This document shows, piece after piece, positions 48,510 to 57,581 of a stretch of 64,000 bases of DNA. Within the stretch, counting starts at the first letter, position 1. Every line of letters starts with the position of its first letter. Position numbers and translations under genes: made by a program. Where the stretch lies: the NCBI RefSeq assembly GCF_028807635.1, contig NZ_JARBAX010000001.1, positions 1,749,001 through 1,813,000 of the forward strand, read 5' to 3'. The notes under the pieces are model-generated. The model did no database searches, was not told the DNA's origin, and worked only from the letters and a program-made list of their open reading frames with translations. The DNA is from Streptomyces spiramyceticus (GTDB taxonomy: Bacteria; Actinomycetota; Actinomycetes; Streptomycetales; Streptomycetaceae).

Positions 48510-48572
48510 TCAACGGGTGCCCTCCGGACCTCAACAGGTGCCTGCCGAACTTCAACGGGTGCTCTCCGGACG
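48510..48572. repeat. 21-bp tandem repeat duplicating a stop codon
   Basis: Three 21-bp units (48510-48530, 48531-48551, 48552-48572) of the form TCAAC(G/A)GGTGC.. lie in tandem. The third contains the end and TGA stop of the coiled-coil membrane protein gene. The other two lie just past it, each with an in-frame TGA at the same place. Confidence 0.85.
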
Positions 48573-49322
48573 CGCCGCCTTCTGCCACGGGTAGGTCGGC
48601 TGCCGCTGAGGGTCGCGCGCGGTGATGGCCTGCGGCCCGGCACCCCGGCCCGCCTGCTCGGCTGCGCCGGCTTCCCTCCCGGCTTCCTTTCCCGCTTCCT
48701 TTCCGGCTTCTCTTCCGGACTCCTCCGCCTTCGCATCCGCCTCCGGCCACGTCTGCGCAGACGCCGCCCCGGGCTCCGTCGTCGCCCAGTGCCGCAGAGC
48801 GCCCGACTCCACCTCGATCTGCGCGCTCAGCGAGGCCAGGTCGTCGTTCGCGAACTGCTGCGCCCGGTCCCGCGCCGCCCATCGCAGTGAGTCAGCGGCG
48901 TGCGTCACCCGCTCCGTGCGCTCACGCAGATCCGGCAGCCGCTCCGCGACCCGCGTCTTGTCCGGCTCGCGCTCCAGCCGCTTCAGCTCGTCGTCCAGCT
49001 CGTGTCCGTGACCGCTCAGCCGCTGGAACAGGCTGATCGACTCCGACAGGGACGCATCTTCGGCCACACCCGCCTGCAACGCCTGCTGCGTGGCCCTCAT
49101 CGACGTGCGCAGAGAAAGCCTCAGCTGTGCCAGCTCACCCGCCACGCCCGGCTGCCCGTAACTCTTGGCCCGCAGGGTGGTGTCCTCGACGGTGCGGCGT
49201 GCCTGCGTGATCGTGCGGTCCACGCCGCGCTTGGCCGCGCCGACCGCCTTCACGCCCACGTACACACCCAGTCCCACGAACGCCACAAAGAGCAGCGTCA
49301 GGATCAGGATGACGGCTTCCAT
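48552..49322 (-). CDS. Membrane-anchored coiled-coil hypothetical protein
   Basis: A 256-residue protein. One N-terminal helix (AVILILTLLFVAFVGLGVYV) is followed by a long, charged helical region likely to form coiled coils (about 30-190). A low-complexity tail has EAGKEAGKEAGREAG repeats, then Pro/Arg. The layout suggests a cytoplasmic scaffold tied to the membrane. The family occurs in Streptomyces, but no role is known to me. ATG at 49322. Its 3' end is part of a 21-bp tandem repeat. Confidence 0.75.
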   Translation of the reverse strand: MEAVILILTLLFVAFVGLGVYVGVKAVGAAKRGVDRTITQARRTVEDTTLRAKSYGQPGVAGELAQLRLSLRTSMRATQQALQAGVAEDASLSESISLFQRLSGHGHELDDELKRLEREPDKTRVAERLPDLRERTERVTHAADSLRWAARDRAQQFANDDLASLSAQIEVESGALRHWATTEPGAASAQTWPEADAKAEESGREAGKEAGKEAGREAGAAEQAGRGAGPQAITARDPQRQPTYPWQKAARPESTR

Positions 49323-49382
49323 GAGGGCCCCTCCGTTGTCGGACCACTCGGCTTCGGTGGTCCCTCAACGGTAAACGGAACA

Positions 49383-49419
49383 GGCAGGCCGAGGGTTCCA
49401 TCGGAACCCCCAACCTGCC
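49383..49419. terminator. Hairpin terminator downstream of leuS
   Basis: A two-part stem, GGCAGG/CCTGCC outside and GGGTTCC/GGAACCC inside, lies 46 bases after the leuS stop. Confidence 0.75.
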
Positions 49420-49464
49420 CGTAGGGGAAAGCACCTACTAACGCCTGCCAGTACCTGTCGGCAG

Positions 49465-52338
49465 CTACGCCGGCACGATGTTGACCAGCTTCGGCGCCCG
49501 CACGATCACCTTGCGGATCCCGGCGCCGCCCAGCGCGGCAACGACCGCCGGGTCGGCCAGCGCCAGCTTCTCCAGCTCCTCGTCACCGATCGACGGCGAG
49601 ATCTCCAGCCGGGCCCTGACCTTGCCCTTGATCTGCACGACGCACGTCACGGTCTCGTCCACGACGTACGCCGGATCGGCCACCGGGAAGTCCTGGTGCA
49701 CCACGGAATCGGTGTGCCCCAGCTTGCGCCACAGCTCCTCCGCGATGTGCGGAGCCAGCGGCGCGACCAGCAGCACCAGCCGCTCGGCGACCGAACGCGA
49801 CAGGGGGCCACCCGACTTGGTCAGGTGATTGTTCAGCTCGGTGATCTTGGCGATGGCGGTGTTGAAGCGCAGCCCCGCCATGTCCTGTCCCGCGCCGTCG
49901 ATCGCCTTGTGCAGCGCACGCAGCGTTGCCTCGTCCGGCTCGGCCTCGGTGACGGTGACCTCACCCGTCGTCTCGTCGACGACATTGCGCCACACCCGCT
50001 GCAGCAGCCGGTACTGGCCCACCACCGCGCGTGTGTCCCACGGCCGGGACACATCCAGCGGGCCCATCGCCATCTCGTACAGGCGCAGGGTGTCCGCGCC
50101 GTACTCGGCGGAGATCTCGTCCGGAGTGACGGCGTTCTTCAGGGACTTGCCCATCTTGCCGGACTCACGCTTGACCGGCTCGCCCTGGTAGAAGTACTTG
50201 CCGTCGATCTCCTCGACCTCGGCCGCCGGCACGTACACGCCGCGCGCGTCGGTGTAGGCGAAGGCCTGGATCATGCCCTGGTTGTACAGCTTGTGGAACG
50301 GCTCGGACGACGAGATGTGCCCCAGGTCGAACAGCACCTTGGACCAGAACCGCGCGTACAGCAGGTGCAGTACGGCGTGCTCGGCCCCGCCGACATACAG
50401 GTCGACGCCGCCGTGCGGCATGCCCTCGCGCGGACCCATCCAGTACCGCTCGATGTCCGGGTCGACCAGCTTCTCGCTGTTGTGCGGGTCCAGGTAGCGC
50501 AGCTCGTACCAGCAGGAACCGGCCCAGTTGGGCATGGTGTTGGTCTCACGCCGGTACCTCTTCGGGCCGGCACCGTCGCCCAGGTCCAGGGTGACGTTCA
50601 CCCAGTCCTCGTTGCGCGACAGCGGCGTCTCGGGCTGCGTGTCGGCGTCCTGCGGGTCGAAGGTGCGCGGCGAGTAGTCCTCGACCTCCGGCAGCTCCAG
50701 CGGCAGCATCGACTCGGGCAGCGCGTGCGCGATGCCGTCCTCGTCGTAGACGATCGGGAAGGGCTCGCCCCAGTAGCGCTGGCGGCTGAACAGCCAGTCG
50801 CGCAGCCGGTAATTGACGGTGCCCTCGCCGATGCCGCGTGCGGCCAGCCACTCGGTGATCTTCGCCTTGGCGTCGACGACACCCAGCCCGTCCAGCGAAA
50901 TGTCGGCGCCGGAGGAGTTCACGATCTTCGCGTCGTACGAGGAGAAGGCGTCGTCCCACTCCGCCGGGTCCGTCCCGCGACCGTCCGACGGCTCGACGAC
51001 ACAGCGCATCGGCAGCTCGAAGGCGCGCGCGAAGGCGAAGTCGCGCGAGTCGTGCGCCGGTACGGCCATGATCGCGCCGGTGCCGTAGCCCATCAGCACG
51101 TAGTCGGCGATGAAGACGGGGACCTTTTCGCCGCTGACCGGGTTGGTCGCGTACGCACCGGTGAAGACGCCGGTCTTGTCCTTGGCCTCCGCCTGCCGCT
51201 CGACGTCGGACTTCGACGCGGCCTGGTTGCGGTACGTCTCGACGGCCTCGGCGGGGGTGGCGTGACCGCCGGTCCACACCTCGTGGGTACCCTCCGGCCA
51301 CGCGGCCGGGACGATCTTCTCGACCAGCTCGTGCTCGGGTGCCAGCACCATGTAGGTGGCGCCGAACAGGGTGTCCTGGCGGGTGGTGAAGACGGTGATC
51401 GCGTCGGAGTCGCCGACCGGGAAGTCGACCCGCGCGCCTTCGCTGCGCCCGATCCAGTTGCGCTGCTGCAGCTTGATCGCCTCGGGCCAGTCCACGCCGT
51501 CCAGGTCGTCCAGCAGGCGGTCCGAGTAGGCGGTGATGCGCATGTTCCACTGGCGCAGCTTGGCCTTGAAGACGGGGAAGTTCCCGCGCTCGGAGCGGCC
51601 GTCGGCGGTGACTTCCTCGTTGGCCAGTACGGTGCCCAGACCCGGCGCCCAGTTCACGGGCGCCTCGGAGGCGTACGCCAGGCGGTACCCGCCCAGGATG
51701 TCGGCGCGCTCGTTGGCGCTCAGCTCACTCCAGGGGCGCGTGTCCGGCGTCGTGCGCTCCCCGCTCTCGAACTGGGCCACCAGCTCGTCGATCGGCCGGG
51801 CCCGGCCCGCCTCCTTGTCGTACCAGGAGTTGAAGATCTGCAGGAAGATCCACTGGGTCCACTTGTAGTAGTCCGGGTCGATCGTCGCGAAGGAGCGGCG
51901 CTTGTCGTGGCCCAGGCCCAGCCGGCGCAGCTGGTCCTTCATGTTCTCGATGTTCGCCTCGGTGGAGACCCGGGGGTGCGTGCCGGTCTGCACGGCGTAC
52001 TGCTCGGCGGGCAGGCCGAAGGCGTCGAAGCCCAGCGTGTGCAGGACGTTGTGCCCGGTCATGCGCTGGTAGCGGGCGAAGACGTCGGTCGCGATGTAGC
52101 CCAGCGGGTGCCCGACGTGCAGGCCCGCACCCGAGGGGTACGGGAACATGTCCATGATGAACTTCTTGGGCTTGGCGGCCATGGCCGCGTCGCCCGACAG
52201 GTCCCCAGTGGGATTCGGCGCCTCGTACGTACCCTCGGCGTCCCAGAAGTCCTGCCAGCGCGCCTCGATGTCGGCGGCCATCGCCGCCGTATAGCGGTGC
52301 GGAGCTGCCACCTCGGCACCAGAATTCGTCTCGCTCAT
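49465..52338 (-). CDS. leuS: Leucyl-tRNA synthetase
   Basis: Charges tRNA-Leu. The 957-residue class I enzyme has the HIGH-type motif [12 protein letters not shown], a large CP1 editing domain ([21 protein letters not shown]), and the KMSKS-type motif [10 protein letters not shown]-terminal anticodon-binding domain follows. I use the ATG at 52338 ([16 protein letters not shown]), with GAGGATC upstream; upstream in-frame residues belong to the attenuator leader. A Leu-rich leader peptide and intrinsic terminator precede it. Confidence 0.97.
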   Translation of the reverse strand: MSETNSGAEVAAPHRYTAAMAADIEARWQDFWDAEGTYEAPNPTGDLSGDAAMAAKPKKFIMDMFPYPSGAGLHVGHPLGYIATDVFARYQRMTGHNVLHTLGFDAFGLPAEQYAVQTGTHPRVSTEANIENMKDQLRRLGLGHDKRRSFATIDPDYYKWTQWIFLQIFNSWYDKEAGRARPIDELVAQFESGERTTPDTRPWSELSANERADILGGYRLAYASEAPVNWAPGLGTVLANEEVTADGRSERGNFPVFKAKLRQWNMRITAYSDRLLDDLDGVDWPEAIKLQQRNWIGRSEGARVDFPVGDSDAITVFTTRQDTLFGATYMVLAPEHELVEKIVPAAWPEGTHEVWTGGHATPAEAVETYRNQAASKSDVERQAEAKDKTGVFTGAYATNPVSGEKVPVFIADYVLMGYGTGAIMAVPAHDSRDFAFARAFELPMRCVVEPSDGRGTDPAEWDDAFSSYDAKIVNSSGADISLDGLGVVDAKAKITEWLAARGIGEGTVNYRLRDWLFSRQRYWGEPFPIVYDEDGIAHALPESMLPLELPEVEDYSPRTFDPQDADTQPETPLSRNEDWVNVTLDLGDGAGPKRYRRETNTMPNWAGSCWYELRYLDPHNSEKLVDPDIERYWMGPREGMPHGGVDLYVGGAEHAVLHLLYARFWSKVLFDLGHISSSEPFHKLYNQGMIQAFAYTDARGVYVPAAEVEEIDGKYFYQGEPVKRESGKMGKSLKNAVTPDEISAEYGADTLRLYEMAMGPLDVSRPWDTRAVVGQYRLLQRVWRNVVDETTGEVTVTEAEPDEATLRALHKAIDGAGQDMAGLRFNTAIAKITELNNHLTKSGGPLSRSVAERLVLLVAPLAPHIAEELWRKLGHTDSVVHQDFPVADPAYVVDETVTCVVQIKGKVRARLEISPSIGDEELEKLALADPAVVAALGGAGIRKVIVRAPKLVNIVPA

Positions 52339-52408
52339 GATCCTCAAAGCTCCATCGATCGTCTCTGCCCGCGGCTGCGACATTCAGGCTGCTGACACTC
52401 AGCAAACG

Positions 52409-52433
52409 AAAAATCCCCTCGCACAGGAGGGGA
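52409..52433 (-). terminator. Intrinsic terminator (attenuator) in the leuS leader
   Basis: On the transcript, TCCCCTC, a six-base loop, GAGGGGA, then TTTTT: a classical Rho-independent terminator, unusual in Streptomyces. It lies 43 bases after the stop codon of the leucine leader peptide and 70 bases before the leuS ATG, exactly where an attenuator would be. Confidence 0.85.
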
Positions 52434-52476
52434 CGCCGCGCCGATTCCGACCGGATCTTTCATCCGTCGGGAGTGA

Positions 52477-52515
52477 TCAGCGCGGCTCGCTAAGCAGAAG
52501 GCGTACGGCACGCAT
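52477..52515 (-). CDS. Leucine leader peptide of leuS
   Basis: A 12-codon frame MRAVRLLLSEPR contains three consecutive Leu codons (CTT CTG CTT), two of them the rare CTT. It parallels the leader before leuA, with which it shares the CTTCT.CTTAGC core. A TACCCT -10 element six bases before the ATG would give a leaderless message, so no ribosome-binding site is needed. Stalling on Leu codons when charged tRNA-Leu is low could prevent the downstream terminator from forming and raise leuS expression. Confidence 0.75.
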   Translation of the reverse strand: MRAVRLLLSEPR

Positions 52516-52521
52516 GGCGTC

Positions 52522-52527
52522 AGGGTA
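52522..52527 (-). promoter_or_regulatory. -10 element of leuS
   Basis: TACCCT on the minus strand fits TAnnnT. Its position predicts transcription from the A of the leader ATG. A -35 hexamer is not obvious. Confidence 0.45.
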
Positions 52528-52796
52528 CCGCAGGGCCCGCGAGGGGTGCGCCGAGTATCCACAGGGCGGACGAAGCGGGAGTGAGCCGGGCCGGACGGTG
52601 CGGGAGCCCGGCCGGAGCCGGCCAGACCTCGGCCTCGCCCGGGGGTTACTCCGCGTATCGGCCCTATCCGGGGCAACGTTCGAGCAAGTTTTCCCACAAC
52701 CCCCGCACTAAACCTCCAAAGCGCGTACTGCCTGGTATGGGGCGACCTAGCATGCGGCAACGGGACCACTTTGCCGAACCATTCGGAGTCGCCCCC

Positions 52797-54170
52797 ATGA
52801 ACCCCCACCGCAAGATCCGCTCGTCTGTCTCACTCCCCGTGTTGAGCCGCCCGGCCCAAGGAGGCCTCACCGCCGCCGCGTTGGTGCTCATACCCCTGAT
52901 CGCCACACTCGGCAGCGACAGTCTGCGCGCTGCACTCGACTTCACCACGGGCGTCCTCTCGCTGGTCTCGCTCACCGCCGCCGTCGGCTGGGGCCTGCTG
53001 GCCACCGACCGGCTGCTGCTCCAGCCACGCCACCGCCTCCTCGCCCAGGGCATCCACCGGGCCACGGCCGTCGCCTCGCTCGGTTTCCTCCTGCTACATG
53101 TGACGGTCAAGGTCTCGCTCGGGCACGTGGCCCTCCTCGGAGCCCTCGTCCCCTTCGGTCTCGGCATCAGCGGTACGTCCGGACTCATCGGATTCGGCTC
53201 GCTCGCCGGAATCCTCATGGTCGTCGCCGCCTCGACCGGCGCGCTGCGCAGCGCCTTCGCCACCCCCGGCCGCATCGCGGGCCGCTGGCGGGCGCTGCAC
53301 ATGGTCGCCTACCCCGCCTGGGGATCGGCCCTGGTGCACGGCCTGTTCGCCGGCCGGCCGGCCGCGGGCTGGGTCGTCACGATGTACGGCCTGTCCCTCA
53401 CGGCGGTGGTCGCCGCCCTCTCGCTGCGTATGCTCCCGCCGCCTCTCAAGCGGACCGTCGCCGACCGCATCGTTGCCCTGGTCACCTCGGGCTCGCTGGC
53501 GCAGGCGCCCGACCCGGAGCCACGGGATGCCGCACTGTCCCCGCTGCCGGGCGCCGGGGCCGTACCGCCGCAGAAGCCGGAGCGGGCGCCGCGCCAGTCC
53601 GAGCAGCTGTTCCGGGACCCGCCGGAGCCCCAGCGGCTCGCGGCCCCGGCACCGCCCCTGTACGAAGCCGGGCTCCCCGGCTCCCCCGGCCTCAACTCGG
53701 CGCCGGACACCGGCATATCGGCCGCCTACCGCGCAGTGTCGGCGGCGTCGGCTGGGTCTGCCCCCACCGAGCGGATTCCCCTGGCGGAACAGATCCCCAT
53801 GACCGAGGAGATCCCGGTCCAGCCGGCGCCCCCCTCGGCGGGCCCGGCACCGTCCCGTTGGCCCACCCCCTCGCCCCCGCCCCCCGCGCAGGCCGTACGT
53901 CCCCCGTACGACCCCGACCGTGCGGCGTACGGCCCGGGGGCAGTGCCCGCTCCGGACTACCCGGCGTATAGCCCGGGCGACTACCCCGCCCCTGACACCC
54001 CTCCGTACGACCCGGTCGCCGCCCCCGTTCCCGGCGCCCCCTCGTACGGCGCCGAGGCCCCCACCGGACCGCTCACCGGCCCCCTCGACGACACAGAACC
54101 AGCGCCCGGTCCGCTCTACCGGCCGGCCGCCGGGGAGCCCTGGCACGCACCCGCAGGAGAACGACGTTGA
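52797..54170 (+). CDS. Putative bis-heme b-type cytochrome membrane protein
   Basis: A 457-residue protein. The first 210 residues hold about six or seven hydrophobic helices. Helix 3 has His87 and His101 (spacing 14), and a later helix has His168 and His181 (spacing 13). Two such His pairs are the hallmark of ferric-reductase/NOX-like membrane domains that carry two b hemes across the bilayer. The second half is a long Pro/Ala-rich cytoplasmic tail. The ATG at 52797 has GGAG upstream. Its stop overlaps the start of a NuoF-like flavo-iron-sulfur protein, a likely electron partner. The heme assignment is inferred. Confidence 0.65.
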   Translation: MNPHRKIRSSVSLPVLSRPAQGGLTAAALVLIPLIATLGSDSLRAALDFTTGVLSLVSLTAAVGWGLLATDRLLLQPRHRLLAQGIHRATAVASLGFLLLHVTVKVSLGHVALLGALVPFGLGISGTSGLIGFGSLAGILMVVAASTGALRSAFATPGRIAGRWRALHMVAYPAWGSALVHGLFAGRPAAGWVVTMYGLSLTAVVAALSLRMLPPPLKRTVADRIVALVTSGSLAQAPDPEPRDAALSPLPGAGAVPPQKPERAPRQSEQLFRDPPEPQRLAAPAPPLYEAGLPGSPGLNSAPDTGISAAYRAVSAASAGSAPTERIPLAEQIPMTEEIPVQPAPPSAGPAPSRWPTPSPPPPAQAVRPPYDPDRAAYGPGAVPAPDYPAYSPGDYPAPDTPPYDPVAAPVPGAPSYGAEAPTGPLTGPLDDTEPAPGPLYRPAAGEPWHAPAGERR

Positions 54171-55744
54171 ATGTCCCCCTTCCCGACGTACCCGAAGTCC
54201 GCGTCGTCGGCCTTCCCCAGCTGACGACCGGCTTCGACCTCGTCGAGCGCCTCGACCTCGGCATGCACCTCAAGGTGCACGGCCCGCTGGAGCCGATGGG
54301 CGGGGAGCGCCTGGCCGAGCTGGCCGATGCCATATCCCTGCGCGGCCGCGGCGGCGCGGGCTTCCCCTTCGGGAAGAAGTTGCGGGCGGTCGCCCAGGCG
54401 TCCATCCGGCGCGGTGTACGGCCGGTCGTCGTCATCAACGGCAGTGAGGGCGAGCCCGCCTGCCGCAAGGACACCGTCCTGCTCAACCGCGCCCCCCACC
54501 TCGCCCTGGACGGCGCCCTGCTGGCCGCAGAGGCCCTCGGCGCCCGCACCCTGATCGTCGGCGTCACCCGGAACTCCACCGAGGCCTCCATCCGCGCCGC
54601 GTTCGCAGAGCGGGGCCTGTCCGACCGCCGCGGACAGCAACTGCGCGCACGGATCGTACGGACCCCCGAGCGCATGGTCTCCGGCGAGGCGTCCTCGCTG
54701 ATCCGCGCTGCGAACGGCGGCCCCGCCCTGCCGCCGGGCCGCCGCGAGCGCGCCTCCGAGACAGGGGTCGGGGGCGCCCCGACGCTGCTGTCCAACACGG
54801 AGACGTTCGCGCAGCTGGCCGTGGCCGCCCGCATCGGCGCCCGCCGTTACTGCCACACCGGCCTGGAGAATGAGCCGGGCACCGTCATGCTCACCATCTC
54901 CGGCGCTGTGTCCCGCCCGATGGTCGTCGAGGTGCCGACGGGAGTGCCGCTGCGTTACGTCCTCCAGCTCGCCGGCGCCCCGCCCCTGCCGCAGGGCGTA
55001 CTGACCGGCGGCTATCACGGCAACTGGATCGACGCGGTCGCCGCGCACGACGCCGTGATCTCCCGCGAGTCCCTCGCCTCGTTCGGCGGCGCCCTTGGCG
55101 CGGGCGCAATCCTCCCCATCGGCCCGGAGACCTGCCCGCTGGGTGAGTCGCTGCGCGTCGCGAACTGGCTGGCGGCCGAGACTGCGGGCCAGTGCGGCCC
55201 CTGCCGACTGGGCCTGCCCGCCGCCGCCGGGGGCCTGTCGGACGTACTGAACGGCGGCGGCCAGGCCGCGCTGGAGGCCCTGCGCGAGGTCACACAGGCC
55301 GTGAAGGGCCGCGGTGCGTGCAAGCACCCGGACGGCTCCGTGCGGTTCTTCGTCTCCACCCTCAACGCCTTCACGGACGATCTGGCGGCGCATGTCCTGG
55401 GCGGCGGCTGTGGCCGCGAGACGACCGGCGTACTGCCGCTCCCGGGACCGGGTTACGAAGAAGAGGGCATCCCGAGCGGCGAGAAGCTCGCCGTGGACTG
55501 GACGCTGTGCAAGGGCCACGGGCTCTGCGCGGACATCATCCCCGAGCTGATCCGGCTCGGCCCCGACGGCTATCCGGCGCTCGCGGACGCATCGGTCCCC
55601 GTGCATCTGCGGGGCCGCGCGCAGCGTGCCGTGCGCCGCTGCCCCGCACTCGCCCTCCGGATCGAACAGGAGGCTCCCGAGCGGCCGGTGCGGCCAGCTC
55701 TGCCGATGAGCAACAGAAGGGCTCTGGGCAGCGGCAGAGACTGA
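54167..55744 (+). CDS. NuoF-like flavoprotein fused to a ferredoxin
   Basis: A 525-residue cytoplasmic electron-transfer protein. The NuoF-type core has the NADH/FMN site RGRGGAGFP (59-67), GSEGEP (92-97) and an SLBB domain. The cluster region (GQCGPCRLG, Cys343 and Cys346, with Cys385) lacks the first of the four cysteines that hold the N3 cluster (Ala340). A C-terminal domain with CKGHGLC (Cys448, His451, Cys454) and RRCPA (Cys492) is a single-cluster ferredoxin of the type serving P450s. The TTG start at 54167 overlaps the cytochrome gene stop, with AGGAG upstream. It is not a complex I subunit. Confidence 0.85.
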   Translation: MNVPLPDVPEVRVVGLPQLTTGFDLVERLDLGMHLKVHGPLEPMGGERLAELADAISLRGRGGAGFPFGKKLRAVAQASIRRGVRPVVVINGSEGEPACRKDTVLLNRAPHLALDGALLAAEALGARTLIVGVTRNSTEASIRAAFAERGLSDRRGQQLRARIVRTPERMVSGEASSLIRAANGGPALPPGRRERASETGVGGAPTLLSNTETFAQLAVAARIGARRYCHTGLENEPGTVMLTISGAVSRPMVVEVPTGVPLRYVLQLAGAPPLPQGVLTGGYHGNWIDAVAAHDAVISRESLASFGGALGAGAILPIGPETCPLGESLRVANWLAAETAGQCGPCRLGLPAAAGGLSDVLNGGGQAALEALREVTQAVKGRGACKHPDGSVRFFVSTLNAFTDDLAAHVLGGGCGRETTGVLPLPGPGYEEEGIPSGEKLAVDWTLCKGHGLCADIIPELIRLGPDGYPALADASVPVHLRGRAQRAVRRCPALALRIEQEAPERPVRPALPMSNRRALGSGRD

Positions 55745-55799
55745 CGGCTGACGTCGGCTGGCGGCCGACGGTCGCCAGCCGACGTCACCGGGAAACGAA

Positions 55800-55836
55800 A
55801 AGATCCCGTCCGATCGATTCGATCGGACGGGATCTT
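55800..55836. terminator. Terminator downstream of tRNA-Ala copy 1
   Basis: A 16-bp perfect stem AAGATCCCGTCCGATC/GATCGGACGGGATCTT with a five-base loop, flanked by A's and T's. It lies 8 bases beyond the tRNA 3' end on the minus strand. Confidence 0.85.
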
Positions 55837-55843
55837 CTTTCTG

Positions 55844-55916
55844 TGGAGCTAAGGAGAATTGAACTCCTGACCTCCTGCATGCCATGCAGGCGCTCTACCA
55901 ACTGAGCTATAGCCCC
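55844..55916 (-). tRNA. tRNA-Ala (anticodon GGC), copy 1
   Basis: A 73-base cloverleaf: acceptor GGGGCTA pairs with TAGCTCC, and the D arm is GCTC..GAGC. The anticodon stem CCTGC/GCAGG encloses loop ATGGCAT, and the T arm has GTTCAATTC. The 3' CCA is not encoded. It reads leftward. An identical copy is at 60068-60140. Confidence 0.97.
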
Positions 55917-56044
55917 TTGCTTGCTGCCGTTTGCGGGCTTCCCCGCTGCGGCTTCGCCAACATTACACGGTCCCCCCTGCCCTTCACCAAATCGTTTGCC
56001 CGCACACGTGTTCCGTACGCACACGACCGGTACTGTCTGCCTGC

Positions 56045-57256
56045 GTGACCGTGCCTGTGACCGTGACCGCGCAGACCGCCGCCGCCCGCGACGCTCTCGC
56101 CCGGCGGCCCGTACTTGTCGCGGCCTCCGCCTGCCTGCTGTCCTTCCTGATCTTCTGGGCCGCCCAGCGCGCCGCCGGGGTCTCGATGATCGACCTCATG
56201 GTCTACCGGGCCGAGGGCGAGACCGTACGAGCAGGTCAGGACCTGTACGCAATGCGGGCCACAGAGGCGAACCTGCCGACCACCTACCCGCCGTTCGCCG
56301 CCCTGCTGTTCACCCCGCTGACGCTCATAGGCGTCCCGGAGATGCGCGCTCTGGCCACCCTCGGCAACCTCGCACTCCTCGTCGCACTGGTCCATCTCTC
56401 CATGCGCCTGGTGGGCCGCAAGGATCCGGCGACCGCCCTGTGGGCCGCCACGTTCGCCGTCTGGTGCGAGCCGGTATGGACGACCCTGCGGTACGGACAG
56501 ATCAATCTCCTGCTCGCCGTAGCCGTCCTCTGGGACCTCACCCGCCGCCCTGACCACCGGTGGGCAGGGGCGGGCATCGGCCTCGCCGCTGCGGTGAAAC
56601 TCACACCCGCGCTCTTCGCCGTCTTCCTTCTCATAGCCGGCCTTGTACGGGCAGGGGGCGCCGTCCGCCGAGCCTGGAACCCCTGGCTCCGGCAAGCAGC
56701 GACGGCCACCGCGGTCTTCCTCACCGCCACCCTGGCCACCGCAGCCGTCCTGCCGCACGACTCCCGCCGCTTCTGGACCGCCATGGTCTTCGAGGCGGGC
56801 CGTGTGGGTCATGCCGAGGACACCGCCAACCAGTCCCTGCGCGGAGTACTGGCCCGGCTCCTGCACACCGGCGATCCGGCACTGTGGTGGGCGGCCGCGG
56901 CCGCCCTGACCGCCGCGGCCGGGCTCACCGTCGCGGTGACATCGGAACTTCGCGGCGAGCGGGCCGGAGCGGTGGTCGCATGCGCGCTGACCGCGCTGGT
57001 GATCAGCCCCGTGTCCTGGTCGCACCACTGGGTGTGGTGCGTGCCCGTGGTGCTCTTCCTGGCGGCTCGGGGCAGGAAGCGGCTGGCGGCGGTGACAACC
57101 CTGGTCTTCTGTTCGTACGCGCTCTGGTGGGTGCCGCACGGCCCGGGACGGCTCGAACTTTCCCAGAGCGGCGGCCAGATGGCGCTCTCCGCGCTCTACA
57201 CCCTCACGGCGGCCGCCGCGCTGCTCACGCTGTGGCGAAGGAATAGAAGCGCTTGA
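56045..57256 (+). CDS. GT87-family polyprenol-dependent mannosyltransferase
   Basis: A 403-residue membrane protein with about ten hydrophobic helices (DUF2029/GT87 family, GT-C fold). The first extracellular loop has the acidic motif MIDLMVYRAEGETVRAGQDLY, followed by TTYPPFAALLFTPL, which are the family's catalytic-side features. PimE and related alpha-(1,2)-mannosyltransferases of actinobacteria use polyprenyl-phospho-mannose for glycolipids. The GTG at 56045 is chosen among several close GTGs. Its end overlaps the converging zinc-ribbon gene by 32 bases. Confidence 0.85.
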   Translation: MTVPVTVTAQTAAARDALARRPVLVAASACLLSFLIFWAAQRAAGVSMIDLMVYRAEGETVRAGQDLYAMRATEANLPTTYPPFAALLFTPLTLIGVPEMRALATLGNLALLVALVHLSMRLVGRKDPATALWAATFAVWCEPVWTTLRYGQINLLLAVAVLWDLTRRPDHRWAGAGIGLAAAVKLTPALFAVFLLIAGLVRAGGAVRRAWNPWLRQAATATAVFLTATLATAAVLPHDSRRFWTAMVFEAGRVGHAEDTANQSLRGVLARLLHTGDPALWWAAAAALTAAAGLTVAVTSELRGERAGAVVACALTALVISPVSWSHHWVWCVPVVLFLAARGRKRLAAVTTLVFCSYALWWVPHGPGRLELSQSGGQMALSALYTLTAAAALLTLWRRNRSA

Positions 57257-57458
57257 GCGTGCAGTGCTCGTCGAGCAGGCGGCCGTAGATCGGCTCTCCC
57301 TCGAGCTCGCGGTACGTCTCGATCGGGTCGCCCTTTATGATCAGCGCCCGCGCGCATTCCTCGCACCAGTACTGGTAGTCGGGGTTGATCGGTTCCATGT
57401 CCCTGACGATGGGCGTGCCACTGCCGCACCAGTCGCATTTACGCCTGTGTGCACCCAT
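57225..57458 (-). CDS. Small zinc-ribbon hypothetical protein
   Basis: A 77-residue protein with two CxxC pairs, CDWCGSG near 8-11 and CEEC near 32-35, which should bind one zinc, followed by a helical C-terminal part (YRELEGEPIYGRLLDEHC). ATG at 57458, or a GTG one codon earlier, with GGAG upstream. It follows a 34-residue zinc-knuckle frame directly and converges on the mannosyltransferase, overlapping it. The role is unknown. Confidence 0.75.
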   Translation of the reverse strand: MGAHRRKCDWCGSGTPIVRDMEPINPDYQYWCEECARALIIKGDPIETYRELEGEPIYGRLLDEHCTLKRFYSFATA

Positions 57459-57461
57459 CAC

Positions 57462-57566
57462 TCAGCTCCAGCTGTGGCCGCAGGCCGTGCACACGTACGA
57501 GATACCTCCGTTGTCGCCGAGCACCTGGGCGACCGTCGTCCCCCTCCGGCGGTCCGATTCTGCCAT
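57462..57566 (-). CDS. 34-residue zinc-knuckle micro-protein
   Basis: A very short frame MAESDRRRGTTVAQVLGDNG followed by GISYVCTACGHSWS. It ends in a CTACGHS zinc-knuckle half-site. GGAG lies just before its ATG, and its stop is immediately followed by the GTG/ATG of the 77-residue zinc-ribbon gene, so the two are probably translated in sequence. Codon third positions are mostly G or C. Two such chains, or one with the neighbour, could share a zinc ion. Confidence 0.6.
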   Translation of the reverse strand: MAESDRRRGTTVAQVLGDNGGISYVCTACGHSWS

Positions 57567-57581
57567 GGCTCCGCAAGGGGG

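Noticed and set aside
52339..52527. T-box riboswitch upstream of leuS
   Set aside because: I see no T-box bulge motif or specifier stem. A Leu-codon leader peptide with a terminator explains the region better.
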